A stretch of DNA of 64,000 nucleotides from Phycisphaerae bacterium (lineage in GTDB: Bacteria > Planctomycetota > Phycisphaerae > Sedimentisphaerales > UBA12454): contig JBAZHC010000001.1 of NCBI GenBank assembly GCA_041652575.1, forward strand, positions 186,001-250,000. Direction: 5' to 3'. Made by a program: the position numbers and the translations under genes. Shown piece after piece: positions 9,443-18,881 of this stretch. Numbering within the stretch: position 1 is the first letter of the stretch; each line of letters begins with the position of its first letter. Below the pieces are notes generated by a model. That model worked only from the letters and a program-made list of their open reading frames with translations. It was not told the origin of the DNA and searched no databases.

Positions 9443-9889
9443 TTATCTCTTTACTTCTTGTTCAAGATTATCGGGCAAGGTCATAACAAAATCCCGAATA
9501 TCGTCACGAGTTTTTCTGAACGCATCCATTATTTCTTCTTCCGAACCTGTTAAAAAAGACGGGTCCGAAAAAGGCCTGTGGACAAGCTTTGTTTTGCCGT
9601 GGAAAACAGGACAGCTTTCTTTGGCGTTATCGCAAAGCGTAATTACATAATCAAAATCAATTCCGGCAAGCTCGTCGATGTGCTTGGAACGATGGCTGGA
9701 AATATCCGCACCAACTTCGGCCATTACTTTTACGGCCCTTGAGCTTACGCCGACAGGATAAACGCCGGCGGAAAAGGCTTCTATGCAGTCGCTTTTAAGC
9801 TTTTTCGCCCAGCCCTCGGCCATCTGACTGCGGCAGGAATTGCCGGTACACAGGAACAAGATATTCAATTTTTCTTTTTTATCCGTCAT
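9443..9889 (-). CDS. arsC: Arsenate reductase, thioredoxin-coupled (low-molecular-weight phosphatase fold)
   Basis: Reduces arsenate to arsenite with a cysteine relay recycled by thioredoxin. The phosphate loop C-T-G-N-S-C-R starts at C14. The relay cysteines C86 and C93 are spaced exactly as C10/C82/C89 of the staphylococcal plasmid enzyme, shifted by four. No arsenite exporter or ArsR regulator is next to it, so it may serve basal detoxification. A tyrosine phosphatase role is less likely because the extra relay cysteines are conserved. Confidence 0.88.
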   Translation of the reverse strand: MTDKKEKLNILFLCTGNSCRSQMAEGWAKKLKSDCIEAFSAGVYPVGVSSRAVKVMAEVGADISSHRSKHIDELAGIDFDYVITLCDNAKESCPVFHGKTKLVHRPFSDPSFLTGSEEEIMDAFRKTRDDIRDFVMTLPDNLEQEVKR

Positions 9890-9904
9890 TTTTAAAACCC
9901 GGAA

Positions 9905-11146
9905 CTATTCTAATAGCAGAGCGGCGGATTTTCCAGCTAAAACCCCGCTTGAAAATGCAAACTGCAGATTATATCCGCCACAGGGGCCGTCAACATTAAC
10001 CGTTTCGCCGGCGAAAAACAATCCGTGACATAGTTTTGACTGCATGGTTTTGCTGTCAATTTCGGCTGTATCGACGCCGCCTCTTGTCGCAGTCGCTTTT
10101 TCAACCGGTTCGGCGGAAACAATGGAAAGCGGAAATGTTTTGAGTTTTTCGACAAGGGTTTTCCGTAATTTTTTATTTATCTGCCCGGCGCCGATTTCAG
10201 GAATATTATTTTCAGCGCAAATCGTCTTAATCAGGGCTTTCGGTAAAAGCTGTGAAAGTACAGAGATGATATTTTGTCGAGGATTGGCCGTGATTATTGT
10301 TTTATCGAGTTCATTGGTTTTTATATCCGGTAAAAAGTCGATGAATATTTTAATATTGCCTTTCGGTAAATCAGCGATATTTCTGCTCATATCGAAAACG
10401 GCAGGACCGCCGATACCTTTGTGGGTAAAAAGCATCGGGCCCGAAGACGATATTTTTTTGCCGTTGATTTTACTTGTTATTGAAACATTTTTTACGCTTA
10501 TGCCGGCCAGAGAAGAACAGAATTTTTCCGCTGTAACCAGCGGCACTACGACGGCAATTGGCTTTATGATTTTGTGGCCGAGCTTTTGGGCGAATTTGTA
10601 TCCGTCGCCTGTCGAACCGGTCTGCGGCCAGCTTACGCCCCCGGTTGCGATTATCAAACATTTCGCTGAAATCACAGATTTTTCTGATTCAATAATAAAT
10701 AAACCCCGACCGCAGGTGTCGGGGCTAAACAATTTGACTGATACGACTTTTTTGTCGTAAAATATTCTGATATTTAATTTCTTCATTTCATCGAAAAGTA
10801 TTTGCTGAATGTCGCCTGCGTTTTGAGTTTCGGGGAATACGCAGCCGGATTGTTCGACGACTGTTTCAAGGCCGTGATTGCGGAAGAAATCCCGCAGCTT
10901 CTGCGGGCCGAATTCATAAATGCAGTGGCGGACAAACCTGTCGAAAGGTTTGTATGCCCTTATAATTTCGTCGGCTGAACCGGTATGCGTGAGATTGCAC
11001 CTGCCTCCGCCTGTCAGCAGAAGTTTTCTGCCTGCACTTGTGTTCGACTCTATGACAACGACTTTCTTTGCACGCCGGGCCGCGGCAATAGAGGCCATCA
11101 TACCTGCCGGTCCAGCACCAATTATACATATGTCAGTTTCAGTCAT
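9905..11146 (-). CDS. FAD-dependent oxidoreductase, HI0933/YhiN family
   Basis: 413 residues with an N-terminal dinucleotide-binding motif I-I-G-A-G-P-A-G-M-M and the family motif G-R-K-L-L-L-T-G-G-G-R-C-N-L-T. The C-terminal G-G-V-D-T-A-E-I and F-F-A-G-E-T-V-N-V-D-G-P-C-G-G-Y-N blocks are typical. The family's substrate is not established. It is the first gene of the run that continues into arsC, with a 15-bp gap, and is divergent from the MATE gene. Confidence 0.9.
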   Translation of the reverse strand: MTETDICIIGAGPAGMMASIAAARRAKKVVVIESNTSAGRKLLLTGGGRCNLTHTGSADEIIRAYKPFDRFVRHCIYEFGPQKLRDFFRNHGLETVVEQSGCVFPETQNAGDIQQILFDEMKKLNIRIFYDKKVVSVKLFSPDTCGRGLFIIESEKSVISAKCLIIATGGVSWPQTGSTGDGYKFAQKLGHKIIKPIAVVVPLVTAEKFCSSLAGISVKNVSITSKINGKKISSSGPMLFTHKGIGGPAVFDMSRNIADLPKGNIKIFIDFLPDIKTNELDKTIITANPRQNIISVLSQLLPKALIKTICAENNIPEIGAGQINKKLRKTLVEKLKTFPLSIVSAEPVEKATATRGGVDTAEIDSKTMQSKLCHGLFFAGETVNVDGPCGGYNLQFAFSSGVLAGKSAALLLE

Positions 11147-11209
11147 AATTATTTTGAAAAGAAGTAAGTTTCAGATTAACATAGTCAGCCCTGAATTTAC
11201 AGAGACATA

Positions 11210-12652
11210 ATGAGAGAAAATACTGAAAAAATCAATATAAATGAAGGCGGATGCAAAGAAGTGCTGAAAATCGCATTTCCGCTGATACTAAGCACCTCGG
11301 CGATGACGCTGCAGATGTTCGTGGACCGGGTTTTTCTGATGTGGTACGACCAGAACGCGATGAGCGCGGCGATGCTGGGTGGAATACTCAGTTTTGTATT
11401 CTTCAGTTTTTTCCTCGGCACGGCCAGCTATGCCAATACTTTTGTTTCGCAGTACGACGGCGCAAAAATGAAAAACAGAATCGGCCCCTCCGTTTGGCAG
11501 AGCGTTTATTTTTCCATCGGTGCCGGACTGATAATGGCGGCAATTGCCTTGTTTGCCAGACCACTTATCACACTTGTCGGGCATGAACCGGCAATCGCCG
11601 GATATGAACTTGTATATTTCAGGATTCTGCTGCTCGGGGCGTTGCCGGGAATTATCGACGCTTCGCTTTCCTGCTTCCTGACAGGCAGAGGGAAAACATG
11701 GACAGTTTTATGGATTAATGTTTTCAAAACAGTTCTAAATGCTGTGCTTGATTACGCGATGATTTTCGGGCATTTTGGTTTTCCGAAATGGGGCATCGGC
11801 GGAGCTGCGATAGCAACCGTTATCGCCAGTGCCGCAACCTGCGTGATTTATTTTATCGTTTTTTTGTGGCCCGCTCATCGCCGGGATTTCTGCACGTCTA
11901 ATTATGTTTTCGATAAAGACCTTTTCGGCAGGTTAATGAAATTCGGCATACCGAGCGGCGTGCAGTTTATGCTCGATATACTGGGTTTTACGCTTTTTGT
12001 GGTTTTCGTGGGCAGAATCGACGCGGTATCGTTCGCGGCCTCTTCGATGGTTCTTCAGATTAATACGCTTTCATTTATGCCGATGATAGGCTTCGGTATA
12101 GCGACAGGAATACTTGTCGGCAGGGCACTGGGCGCCGACAAGCCGCACATCGCGCAAAAAGTCACCTGGTCAGCGGCCAGGCTGACCTTCGGATATATGA
12201 TTGTTATAGCGGCGGGCTACTGGCTTTTTCCGGATTTGTTTATGCTGCCGTTCGAGGCGAAAGCATCGGCCGAGCAGATGGAAGCGATGAGGCCGATAGC
12301 GAAAACACTGCTTTACTTCGTCAGTTTTTACTGCATCTTCGATACGGGCAATATTATTTTTTCGGCGGCGCTAAAGGGAGCGGGCGATACGAAATTTGTA
12401 ATGTATATTTCAATCTGGCTCAACTGGATTATTATGGTTATTCCGAGCTGGGCGGCTGTAACATTTCTGCACGGCAGGGCAAGACTTTATATAGCATGGG
12501 CCGCTCTGGCAGGTTATGTGTGCGCGCTGGCAATATTGTTCCTGCTTCGATTCCTCGCCGGCAAATGGAAAACAATGCGGGTGATAGAAAAAGCTCCTGT
12601 GCTGCCGGGCATTATGCCTTCTGTGCCGACCGTCGAAACAGATGCCGGATAA
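11210..12652 (+). CDS. MATE-family multidrug/sodium antiporter
   Basis: 480 residues with about twelve hydrophobic segments and the MATE layout: an N-terminal F-P-L-I-L-S-T-S segment, V-D-R-V-F-L in the first helix pair, and an internally repeated second half from about residue 240. It probably exports organic cations or drugs using an ion gradient; the substrate cannot be read from sequence. The start lies 63 bp from the divergent flavoprotein gene. Confidence 0.9.
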   Translation: MRENTEKININEGGCKEVLKIAFPLILSTSAMTLQMFVDRVFLMWYDQNAMSAAMLGGILSFVFFSFFLGTASYANTFVSQYDGAKMKNRIGPSVWQSVYFSIGAGLIMAAIALFARPLITLVGHEPAIAGYELVYFRILLLGALPGIIDASLSCFLTGRGKTWTVLWINVFKTVLNAVLDYAMIFGHFGFPKWGIGGAAIATVIASAATCVIYFIVFLWPAHRRDFCTSNYVFDKDLFGRLMKFGIPSGVQFMLDILGFTLFVVFVGRIDAVSFAASSMVLQINTLSFMPMIGFGIATGILVGRALGADKPHIAQKVTWSAARLTFGYMIVIAAGYWLFPDLFMLPFEAKASAEQMEAMRPIAKTLLYFVSFYCIFDTGNIIFSAALKGAGDTKFVMYISIWLNWIIMVIPSWAAVTFLHGRARLYIAWAALAGYVCALAILFLLRFLAGKWKTMRVIEKAPVLPGIMPSVPTVETDAG

Positions 12653-12766
12653 ATATAACCGCTTAATTGACAAAAAGTTAAAAAAATCCCCGAAATTTGT
12701 TTTTTTGGCTTGTTTTTATAGGACGTTAGGATTTACAATATGCACCTATCCTTGAGGAGAGGAAGA

Positions 12767-12793
12767 ATGATGATTTGCTCGGTTAGTTTCTGA
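12767..12793 (+). CDS. Possible 8-residue leader ORF
   Basis: A strong purine-rich ribosome binding site (GAGGAGAGG) precedes ATGATG and eight codons before a TGA. It is one of two such starts in the leader of the next secreted-protein gene. It may be a regulatory leader peptide or only a chance match. Confidence 0.25.
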   Translation: MMICSVSF

Positions 12794-12833
12794 ATAGTTT
12801 TATAGTAAATCGTTATTTTCGGGATAGGAGAGA

Positions 12834-12920
12834 ATGATGTTTGCAAAGAGGGACTTTCAAGTCAGCGGTATTCTTCCGGCAATTCACTCCTTAACCTTTA
12901 CAGTAAGGAAAAAAGAATAA
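12834..12920 (+). CDS. Possible 28-residue small protein
   Basis: ATAGGAGAGA immediately precedes ATGATG, followed by 28 sense codons and TAA, ending 27 bp before the PEP-CTERM gene. The peptide is basic with no membrane segment. The repeated arrangement GGAGAG(G/A)A-ATGATG here and at 12767 suggests real translation signals, but nothing else supports the product. Confidence 0.3.
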   Translation: MMFAKRDFQVSGILPAIHSLTFTVRKKE

Positions 12921-12947
12921 CATTTTTTTTGGAAGGGGTATGGGGTT

Positions 12948-13751
12948 ATGAGAACAACACTAATTTTCGCAGTCGTATTAATTTCAGTTCTGAGTGGTTT
13001 TGTTTATGCGGGCATTATTGATGCACCCATATCGCATTGGACATTGGATGAAACTTCAGGCGCAACGGTTCACGACAGCGCAGACAGCCATAACGGTGCT
13101 ATCGCAGGCGACCCGGTCTGGACAGCCGGTAAAATCGACGGCTGTCTGGATTTCGACAGCAGCGGTGATTATGTAAATTTCGGAGACGTCAGCCAGTTTG
13201 AGTTTGGCGGTAATGATTTTACAATTGCCTTTTGGTTTAAAACCGAAGGCGCACATGACATCGGCGGCGAAAATTCAGGAACAGGAAATATTATATCCAA
13301 GTATGATATAAATCTGGGCAGACAATGGTTAATCCAGCAAACTGCTGACGATAAAATTCACTTTGATACTTATTCTGTCGATTCATCTACCGGCGGAGAT
13401 GGCCTCGTTTCAACAGGAGGTTATGGAAATGAATGGACGTATGTTACCGCCGTCCGCCAGGGAGCCGCCAAATATCTGTATATAAACGGTGTTTTGGACA
13501 ATAACGGCGTATGTAATGGAATAGTGGCGGGAACAATCTCGCCTGTCTTAATCGGCGCACGATCCGCTAACGATTATTATTACCGATTCTTCAATGGTAA
13601 AATCGATGACGTCCGCATTTACGATTATGCTCTAAGTGCAGCCGAAGCTAATCAACTTTATCTGATTCCTGAACCCGCAACTATCGCATTGCTCGGCCTC
13701 GGTGCCTTAAGCCTCATTAGAAAAAATCGGTTAATAAAAATAACAATTTAA
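12948..13751 (+). CDS. Secreted LamG-type lectin-like protein with PEP-CTERM signal
   Basis: 267 residues. The signal peptide covers about residues 1-21. A concanavalin/LamG-type jelly roll follows, recognisable from its start H-W-T-L-D-E-T-S-G, the D-G-C-L-D-F-D stretch and the closing K-I-D-D-V-R-I-Y-D-Y-A-L-S. The C-terminus is a sorting signal: I-P-E-P-A-T, a hydrophobic stretch and basic residues. PEP-CTERM proteins are processed by an exosortase; none is encoded in this window. The likely role is carbohydrate binding at the cell surface or in the matrix. It is followed 15 bp later by a second PEP-CTERM gene. Confidence 0.9.
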   Translation: MRTTLIFAVVLISVLSGFVYAGIIDAPISHWTLDETSGATVHDSADSHNGAIAGDPVWTAGKIDGCLDFDSSGDYVNFGDVSQFEFGGNDFTIAFWFKTEGAHDIGGENSGTGNIISKYDINLGRQWLIQQTADDKIHFDTYSVDSSTGGDGLVSTGGYGNEWTYVTAVRQGAAKYLYINGVLDNNGVCNGIVAGTISPVLIGARSANDYYYRFFNGKIDDVRIYDYALSAAEANQLYLIPEPATIALLGLGALSLIRKNRLIKITI

Positions 13752-13765
13752 GAAGGAGATAAATC

Positions 13766-14566
13766 ATGAAAAAGTTAATGACAGTTTGTGCAGTAGTGGG
13801 ATTGATTATGGCAACAGCCGGCACGGCGCAGGCAGCGCTCGACGTTGATACGATAGTCATGACCTCCTACAAGAGTCATACAGATGGGACACCAGATTTC
13901 TACCCCTGGCGCTTTGAGGTCTGGGTAGAACTTGATGATTCTGGCAGCCTCGACCATATCGAAGTAACAAAGCCCGGCGATTTGACGCCCTTTACTACTA
14001 TTTACGAAGTCGATGGCAATTGGGAATTCGAGTCATCGGGGTATCTTACCATTGCGGCCTTGCAGGGCGACTACCCAACTGGCGAGTACACTTTCGACTT
14101 TTACAGCGACAGCAGTTCGTTGCTTACCTTCAATCTGGACAACAGCGGCCTTACCGAGCCCACGAACCCTGTCAATTTCACCTATCCCGCTTATGGTGCA
14201 ACGGATGTTAGTCTCAATCCGACGTTCACCTGGACTATAGACAGCGGCGCCGGGGATGCCTTAGGTTTATGGCTGGATAGCGATAACGATTGGTACGAGA
14301 ACATCCCTGTCTCGATGGATACAACTTCCTGGGAGCCGCTCGGCCCACTGAACCCCAATTGCACCTACGACCTTGAGGTCTCGGTCATCAATGCCAAGGA
14401 CCTCAACGGACTTGCTTTCCCTACTATGACTGTTGGCAGTGACGAGTTCAAATACGGTCTTTGGATTGAATACCTCAACGGGATAGAGTTCACCACGATT
14501 CCGGAACCCGCCTCCGCAGCGATACTTGCGTTAGGGATGTTTGCCTTAAGAAGAAAACACAAATAA
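13766..14566 (+). CDS. Secreted PEP-CTERM protein
   Basis: 266 residues. Signal peptide ends near A-Q-A-A-L (about residue 24). The middle part has an Ig/fibronectin-like block beginning N-F-T-Y-P-A-Y-G-A-T-D-V-S-L-N-P, a pattern also found in the dockerin protein at 15249. The C-terminus is I-P-E-P-A-S, a hydrophobic segment and R-R-K-H-K. AAGGAGATAAATC precedes the ATG. It is probably cotranscribed with the LamG protein upstream. Base composition is somewhat richer in C than its neighbour. Confidence 0.88.
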   Translation: MKKLMTVCAVVGLIMATAGTAQAALDVDTIVMTSYKSHTDGTPDFYPWRFEVWVELDDSGSLDHIEVTKPGDLTPFTTIYEVDGNWEFESSGYLTIAALQGDYPTGEYTFDFYSDSSSLLTFNLDNSGLTEPTNPVNFTYPAYGATDVSLNPTFTWTIDSGAGDALGLWLDSDNDWYENIPVSMDTTSWEPLGPLNPNCTYDLEVSVINAKDLNGLAFPTMTVGSDEFKYGLWIEYLNGIEFTTIPEPASAAILALGMFALRRKHK

Positions 14567-14572
14567 CATAAA

Positions 14573-14973
14573 TTCTTTTGTCCGGTGGGTCTATAAGCCG
14601 GGTTCTGTAGTCGGCGACCATTTCTCTGGGATTGCCGTTGCCGACAACCTCAAGCAACCTACCCGCCGGGATAACGCTCGGGCCGAGCATACCGGCATAC
14701 TTGGTCTTGCAGGCGGTGGGGTTTACCCTGCCGATTCTGTCACCAAAATCGCGGTGCGCTCTTACCGCACCTTTTCACCATTGCCCGAAGGCTGTGTATT
14801 TTCTGTGGCACTTTCCCGTGGATTTCTCCAGATGGCCGTTAGCCATCACCGCGCCCTGTCCTGCCCGGACTTTCCTCCCCGCACCTGCTCCATATTCTCT
14901 TAAAATCTGTTTCAATTCTTAAAAGAATACCAAGCAGGTGCGGGGCGGCCGCCCGACCCGCCGGACAAAAGAA
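14573..14973 (-). ncRNA. rnpB: RNase P RNA (bacterial type A)
   Basis: Read on the minus strand, the 5' part contains G-A-G-G-A-A-A-G-T-C-C-G-G-G-C and the 3' end contains ACAGAACCCGGCTTATAGAC, both hallmark conserved segments of RNase P RNA. The ends pair to form P1 (GACCCGCCGGACAAAAGAA at 14955-14973 with 14573-14591). The length of about 400 nt fits type A. It is the catalytic RNA that matures tRNA 5' ends. It converges with the PEP-CTERM gene, only 6 bp away. Confidence 0.95.
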
Positions 14974-15073
14974 TTTAAAATTATCAGAATAAATTTTACG
15001 GCGGTTATTATATCATAAAAACCTTATTTTTTGCAAGTCCAGTAATAAAAAGGCCTTATTGGCGGTTTAAACC

Positions 15074-15102
15074 TTGATTTTAGACTATTTTTGTGGTATA
15101 AT
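15074..15102 (+). promoter_or_regulatory. Sigma-70-type promoter of the C39/propeller/dockerin gene
   Basis: TTGATT (15074-15079), 17-bp spacer, TATAAT (15097-15102) preceded by GTGG. The same arrangement, including flanking GTTTAAA and GTGG, occurs before the paralog at 18820. Confidence 0.75.
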
Positions 15103-15248
15103 ATCTTCAATCCGATGTCTTGTAATAAGGTGGTTTGGGCTTTGATATTAAGGCCATGCGGAGGCGGGAAGATATTGTTCTAAAATTTTTTTGCCGCATT
15201 TATCCGTGTGGAATTGCAGTATATAAATTTTGGAGAAAGAAACAGAAC

Positions 15249-18200
15249 ATGAAATACTCACTTAAATCCAGTGTCATTATTCCTGCAATTATTATTTCTA
15301 TTTTATCTTTGAGTATCGGCACAAGCACAGCGGCCGGAGAAGACTCCAACAGCATTTCAGTAATTAAGGTAGGACCAACAACCCTGGGAGATTCTCTTAG
15401 CCTTGAACAATTACAGAAAATCACAGTAATGTTTATGGACAGCCCTCCTTTTCCGCCAAAAGATATCCAAAGACTCTCAGTTACTGAGATGTCGCAGTCG
15501 GCGGTAATGCTCAGCGTTCCAACTTCGGTCTGGACTTACGGCTGCTCTGCAACTTCGGCCGGAATGATTTTCGGATATTACGACCGCACAGGATATCCGA
15601 ATATGTATACAGGCCCGACTAACGGCGGCGTTGCTCCGCTGCATGATCTCGGACAGGGGATTAGCACGCCTATTGCCGGTTCGTGTTCCATAATCGCTAC
15701 GCAGAATGGTTTTGACGGAAGAGCGACAAGAGGGCATGTTGACGATTACTGGACGGGCTACTTAGATCCCGGTCCTGACCCATGGGAAGGAAACTGGACC
15801 GAACATACCTGGGGCGGATGCACCGCTGACTATATGGGAACCAACCAGTGGAAGTGGGACTTTGACCCATGGTCAAACGGCGACGGAACACGAGAAACCA
15901 ACGTAGACGGCTCTACATCGGTTTTTTCTTACAACGACGCAACAAAATTGTATGATTATGTGCCACCTTCAAGCCTGGGACTGCCTCAGACAGAATTATG
16001 TCACGGCTTAAGATTGTTTGCTGAATCGCGAGGTTATACGGTTCAGGAAAATTACACTCAAAGAATAGATCCGTTAGTGTCCGGAGGTTTTTCTTTGGCC
16101 AATTACAGAACGGAAATCGATAACGGCCATCCGGTCATGATTCAGCTCGAGGGACATACTATGGTTGGCGTAGGTTACGAAGCGAGTTCGCAGACAATCT
16201 ACGTTAACGACACATGGGACAACAGCGTTCATCCAATGACATGGGGAGGCAGTTATTCCGGAATGGCACATTGGGGCGTTACAATAATTCATCTTATTCC
16301 GTTGCCGCCCGGTCAGGCGACCAATCCTGACCCGAACAATGGTGCAACAAATGTCAGTTTAGCTGTCCAGCTTAGCTGGACTGCCGGGGTCAATGCAGTA
16401 TCACATGATGTTTATTTCGGAACCACAAATCCGCCAGTGTTTCAGGGTAATCAGACAGGAACGACTTTTAACTCCGAAATAATGGCAGGCGGAACAACTC
16501 ACTATTGGCGTATAGATGAAAAGAATTCCGGTGGTACAACTACAGGCGTAGTCTGGCATTTTACCACGGTTAATGTACGGTCATTGACAACCTCGACTAC
16601 AGCGGGCGGTACTGTAAGTACGCCGGGCATAGGCACCTTCTGGTATACCAAAGAGGCCAATGCAGATATCGCCGCATCGCCGAATACCGGTTATTCTTTC
16701 GTTAACTGGACCGGAACAGCGGTAACAGCCGGCAAGGTTGCAGACCCGAATTCACCGAACACAACCGTTACGATGAGCGGCAATTATACAATCTGTGCCA
16801 ACTTTGATACCAGTCAGAAGTCTTTGGCAACCTCTGCTTCGGCAGGCGGTACTGTAAGTACGCCGGGCATAGGTACATACTGGTATGCCAGAAACACCGA
16901 TGCAAATGTAGTCGCACTGCCGAATAGCGGTTATTTTTTCGTTAACTGGACCGGCACAGCGGTAACTGCCGGCAAGGTTGCGAATCCGAGTTCACCGAAC
17001 ACAACCGTTATGATGAGCAGCAATTATACAATCCGGGCAAACTTCGATACAAATCTGAAGTTTTTGACAACCTCTGCTACAGGCGGCGGTACTGTAACAA
17101 CGCCCGGGGTAGGTACATACGGCTATGACAAAAACACCTTTGCAGATATCACTGCGCTGGCGGAGCCAAATCATATTTTCATTAACTGGACCGGCACAGC
17201 GGTAACGGCGGGTAAGGTTGCAAATCCGAATTCGCCGAGCACGACGGTTCTGATTGATGCCGACCGCACGGTTCAGGCCAACTTTGCATTCGCCATTGAC
17301 CCGCTGCAAATTTCCTGGGTGCAAAGATATAACGGCACAGTCAACGGCCCGGATTACGCGATGGACATTGCCGCCGATTCAAACGGCAATGCTTATGTTA
17401 CCGGCTATGCCAAAAACATCGGAACAGATTACGACTTCGTAACAATAAAATACACGCCGGACGGCAATACCGCGTGGGCAAAAATATACAACCGCAGTTC
17501 TTCGACCCCGGACTATGCAATGGCAATCGCTGTCGACGCAAATTCAAATGTTATTGTCGCCGGTTACGATTACACCACATATTCCGGCTATGACGGTGTT
17601 GTGGTAAAATACGATTCCGCAGGCACCCAGCTCTGGGCGAAGACATACAATCAGTCAGGCGCCAGCGACGACAGGCTAAGCGATGTCGCAGTAGACGCCA
17701 ACGGCAATGTCTATGTAATCGGAAGGACAAACCAGGACTGCCTGATAATAAAATACACTCCTGACGGCACCCTTGCCTGGTCGAAGACCTATAACGGCAC
17801 AGGAAACAATTTTGATACTTTCTATAAACTTGCGATTGACAGCAGCGGCAATATTTATGCCTGCGGCGAAACGGCGGGGGCCGGTACATACCAGGACGGC
17901 TTGATAATGAAATATTCGCCGGACGGGACTTTATTATGGATGGATACTTATAACGGTTCCGCCAACCAGTGGGATATGCTGGAGGCAATCGCTATCGATT
18001 CGGCCGACAATATTTATGTTACAGGTTCTGTGGAAACCGCGAGCGATTGCGATTATGTAACGATAAAATACTCACCAGCCGGCAGTCGGCTCTGGACGGC
18101 TTTTTATGCCGGCGCAAGCTGGGGCTGGGATTATTCCTACGCAATCGCTGTCAGTTTGGATGGCAATGTCGTTGTTACAGGATACAGCGAAGGGGAAACC

Positions 18201-18734
18201 AGTTCCGATGCGGCTACTGTAAAATACGATTCTGCGACAGGCGCACAAATCTGGGCGGCCAGATACAACGGCGCCGGCAATGCAACGGATTATACCGATT
18301 CTATTGCAACCGACAAAGTCGGCAATGTTTATGTTCACGGCAGAAGCTTCGAAGCGACCTCGACAGATTATCTTACCATCTGCTATGATTCGAACGGCAA
18401 TGAGCGATGGAGAGTAAATTATAACGGTTCGGCCGGACTGACCGATATCGGCAGCGCAATCGCGGTTTATGATAATAACAATATCTATGTTACCGGCTGC
18501 AGTATGAATTCGACAAGTAATTATGATTACGCGACCATTAAATACACGATATTCGAGCCGTGTCCTGCCCCGCCTCAGGGCGATTTAAACGGCGACTGCC
18601 ATGTCAACTTTTTTGACCTTGCGATTTTTGCCGATGGCTATACAGGCTGGGAAACGGATTATGTAACGCTTGAAGATATAGCCGATACCTGGCTGAATTG
18701 CGGTCTTTTGCATCAGAGCGAATGCTGGCAGTAA
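15249..18734 (+). CDS. Large secreted protein: C39-like peptidase, repeats, beta-propeller, dockerin
   Basis: 1161 residues from the chosen ATG, which begins a clear signal peptide; the frame stays open upstream to 15135. Order of parts: signal peptide; papain-like C39-type domain with Y-G-C-S-A-T-S-A-G-M (nucleophile Cys) and G-H-T-M-V-G-V-G-Y plus a D-T-W motif; a fibronectin-type domain starting at T-N-P-D-P-N-N-G-A-T-N-V; three 80-residue repeats encoded by 240-bp tandem units (16581-17300) with the core N-W-T-G-T-A-V-T-A-G-K-V; about eight SBBP-like propeller repeats (G-N-x-Y-V-T-G, D-x-x-T-I-K-Y); and a dockerin-like D-L-N-G-D-C-H-V-N-F-F-D-L. The likely role is an extracellular, surface-assembled peptidase or adhesin. 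Confidence 0.88.
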   Translation: MKYSLKSSVIIPAIIISILSLSIGTSTAAGEDSNSISVIKVGPTTLGDSLSLEQLQKITVMFMDSPPFPPKDIQRLSVTEMSQSAVMLSVPTSVWTYGCSATSAGMIFGYYDRTGYPNMYTGPTNGGVAPLHDLGQGISTPIAGSCSIIATQNGFDGRATRGHVDDYWTGYLDPGPDPWEGNWTEHTWGGCTADYMGTNQWKWDFDPWSNGDGTRETNVDGSTSVFSYNDATKLYDYVPPSSLGLPQTELCHGLRLFAESRGYTVQENYTQRIDPLVSGGFSLANYRTEIDNGHPVMIQLEGHTMVGVGYEASSQTIYVNDTWDNSVHPMTWGGSYSGMAHWGVTIIHLIPLPPGQATNPDPNNGATNVSLAVQLSWTAGVNAVSHDVYFGTTNPPVFQGNQTGTTFNSEIMAGGTTHYWRIDEKNSGGTTTGVVWHFTTVNVRSLTTSTTAGGTVSTPGIGTFWYTKEANADIAASPNTGYSFVNWTGTAVTAGKVADPNSPNTTVTMSGNYTICANFDTSQKSLATSASAGGTVSTPGIGTYWYARNTDANVVALPNSGYFFVNWTGTAVTAGKVANPSSPNTTVMMSSNYTIRANFDTNLKFLTTSATGGGTVTTPGVGTYGYDKNTFADITALAEPNHIFINWTGTAVTAGKVANPNSPSTTVLIDADRTVQANFAFAIDPLQISWVQRYNGTVNGPDYAMDIAADSNGNAYVTGYAKNIGTDYDFVTIKYTPDGNTAWAKIYNRSSSTPDYAMAIAVDANSNVIVAGYDYTTYSGYDGVVVKYDSAGTQLWAKTYNQSGASDDRLSDVAVDANGNVYVIGRTNQDCLIIKYTPDGTLAWSKTYNGTGNNFDTFYKLAIDSSGNIYACGETAGAGTYQDGLIMKYSPDGTLLWMDTYNGSANQWDMLEAIAIDSADNIYVTGSVETASDCDYVTIKYSPAGSRLWTAFYAGASWGWDYSYAIAVSLDGNVVVTGYSEGETSSDAATVKYDSATGAQIWAARYNGAGNATDYTDSIATDKVGNVYVHGRSFEATSTDYLTICYDSNGNERWRVNYNGSAGLTDIGSAIAVYDNNNIYVTGCSMNSTSNYDYATIKYTIFEPCPAPPQGDLNGDCHVNFFDLAIFADGYTGWETDYVTLEDIADTWLNCGLLHQSECWQ
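16581..17300 (+). repeat. Three tandem 240-bp coding repeats
   Basis: The period is exactly 240 bp: the phrase GGCGGTACTGTAAGTACGCC ends at 16620 and recurs 240 bp later, and its third, diverged copy is at the same phase. Each unit encodes one 80-residue bacterial surface repeat within the 15249 gene. Units 1 and 2 are the most similar. Confidence 0.85.
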
Positions 18735-18819
18735 GGCGGCTCGGCTGAATATTCTTAAAAGAATACCTGGATTTGCGCTTTATAGGACTGTAAAAGTAGT
18801 CTTTTTATCAGTTTAAAGC

Positions 18820-18848
18820 TTGATTTTTTGCCAATTTCGTGGTATAAT
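18820..18848 (+). promoter_or_regulatory. Sigma-70-type promoter of the propeller/dockerin paralog
   Basis: TTGATT (18820-18825), 17-bp spacer, TATAAT (18843-18848). The transcript would start near 18855, which rules out the upstream in-frame ATG at 18828. Confidence 0.75.
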
Positions 18849-18881
18849 ACCCCTATTAATAACTCAAAGACAGGGGTGGCT

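Noticed and set aside
15135..15248. 38-residue extension of the 15249 gene
   Set aside because: It would bury the signal peptide; the ATG at 15249 has GGAG upstream, though at a longer spacing.
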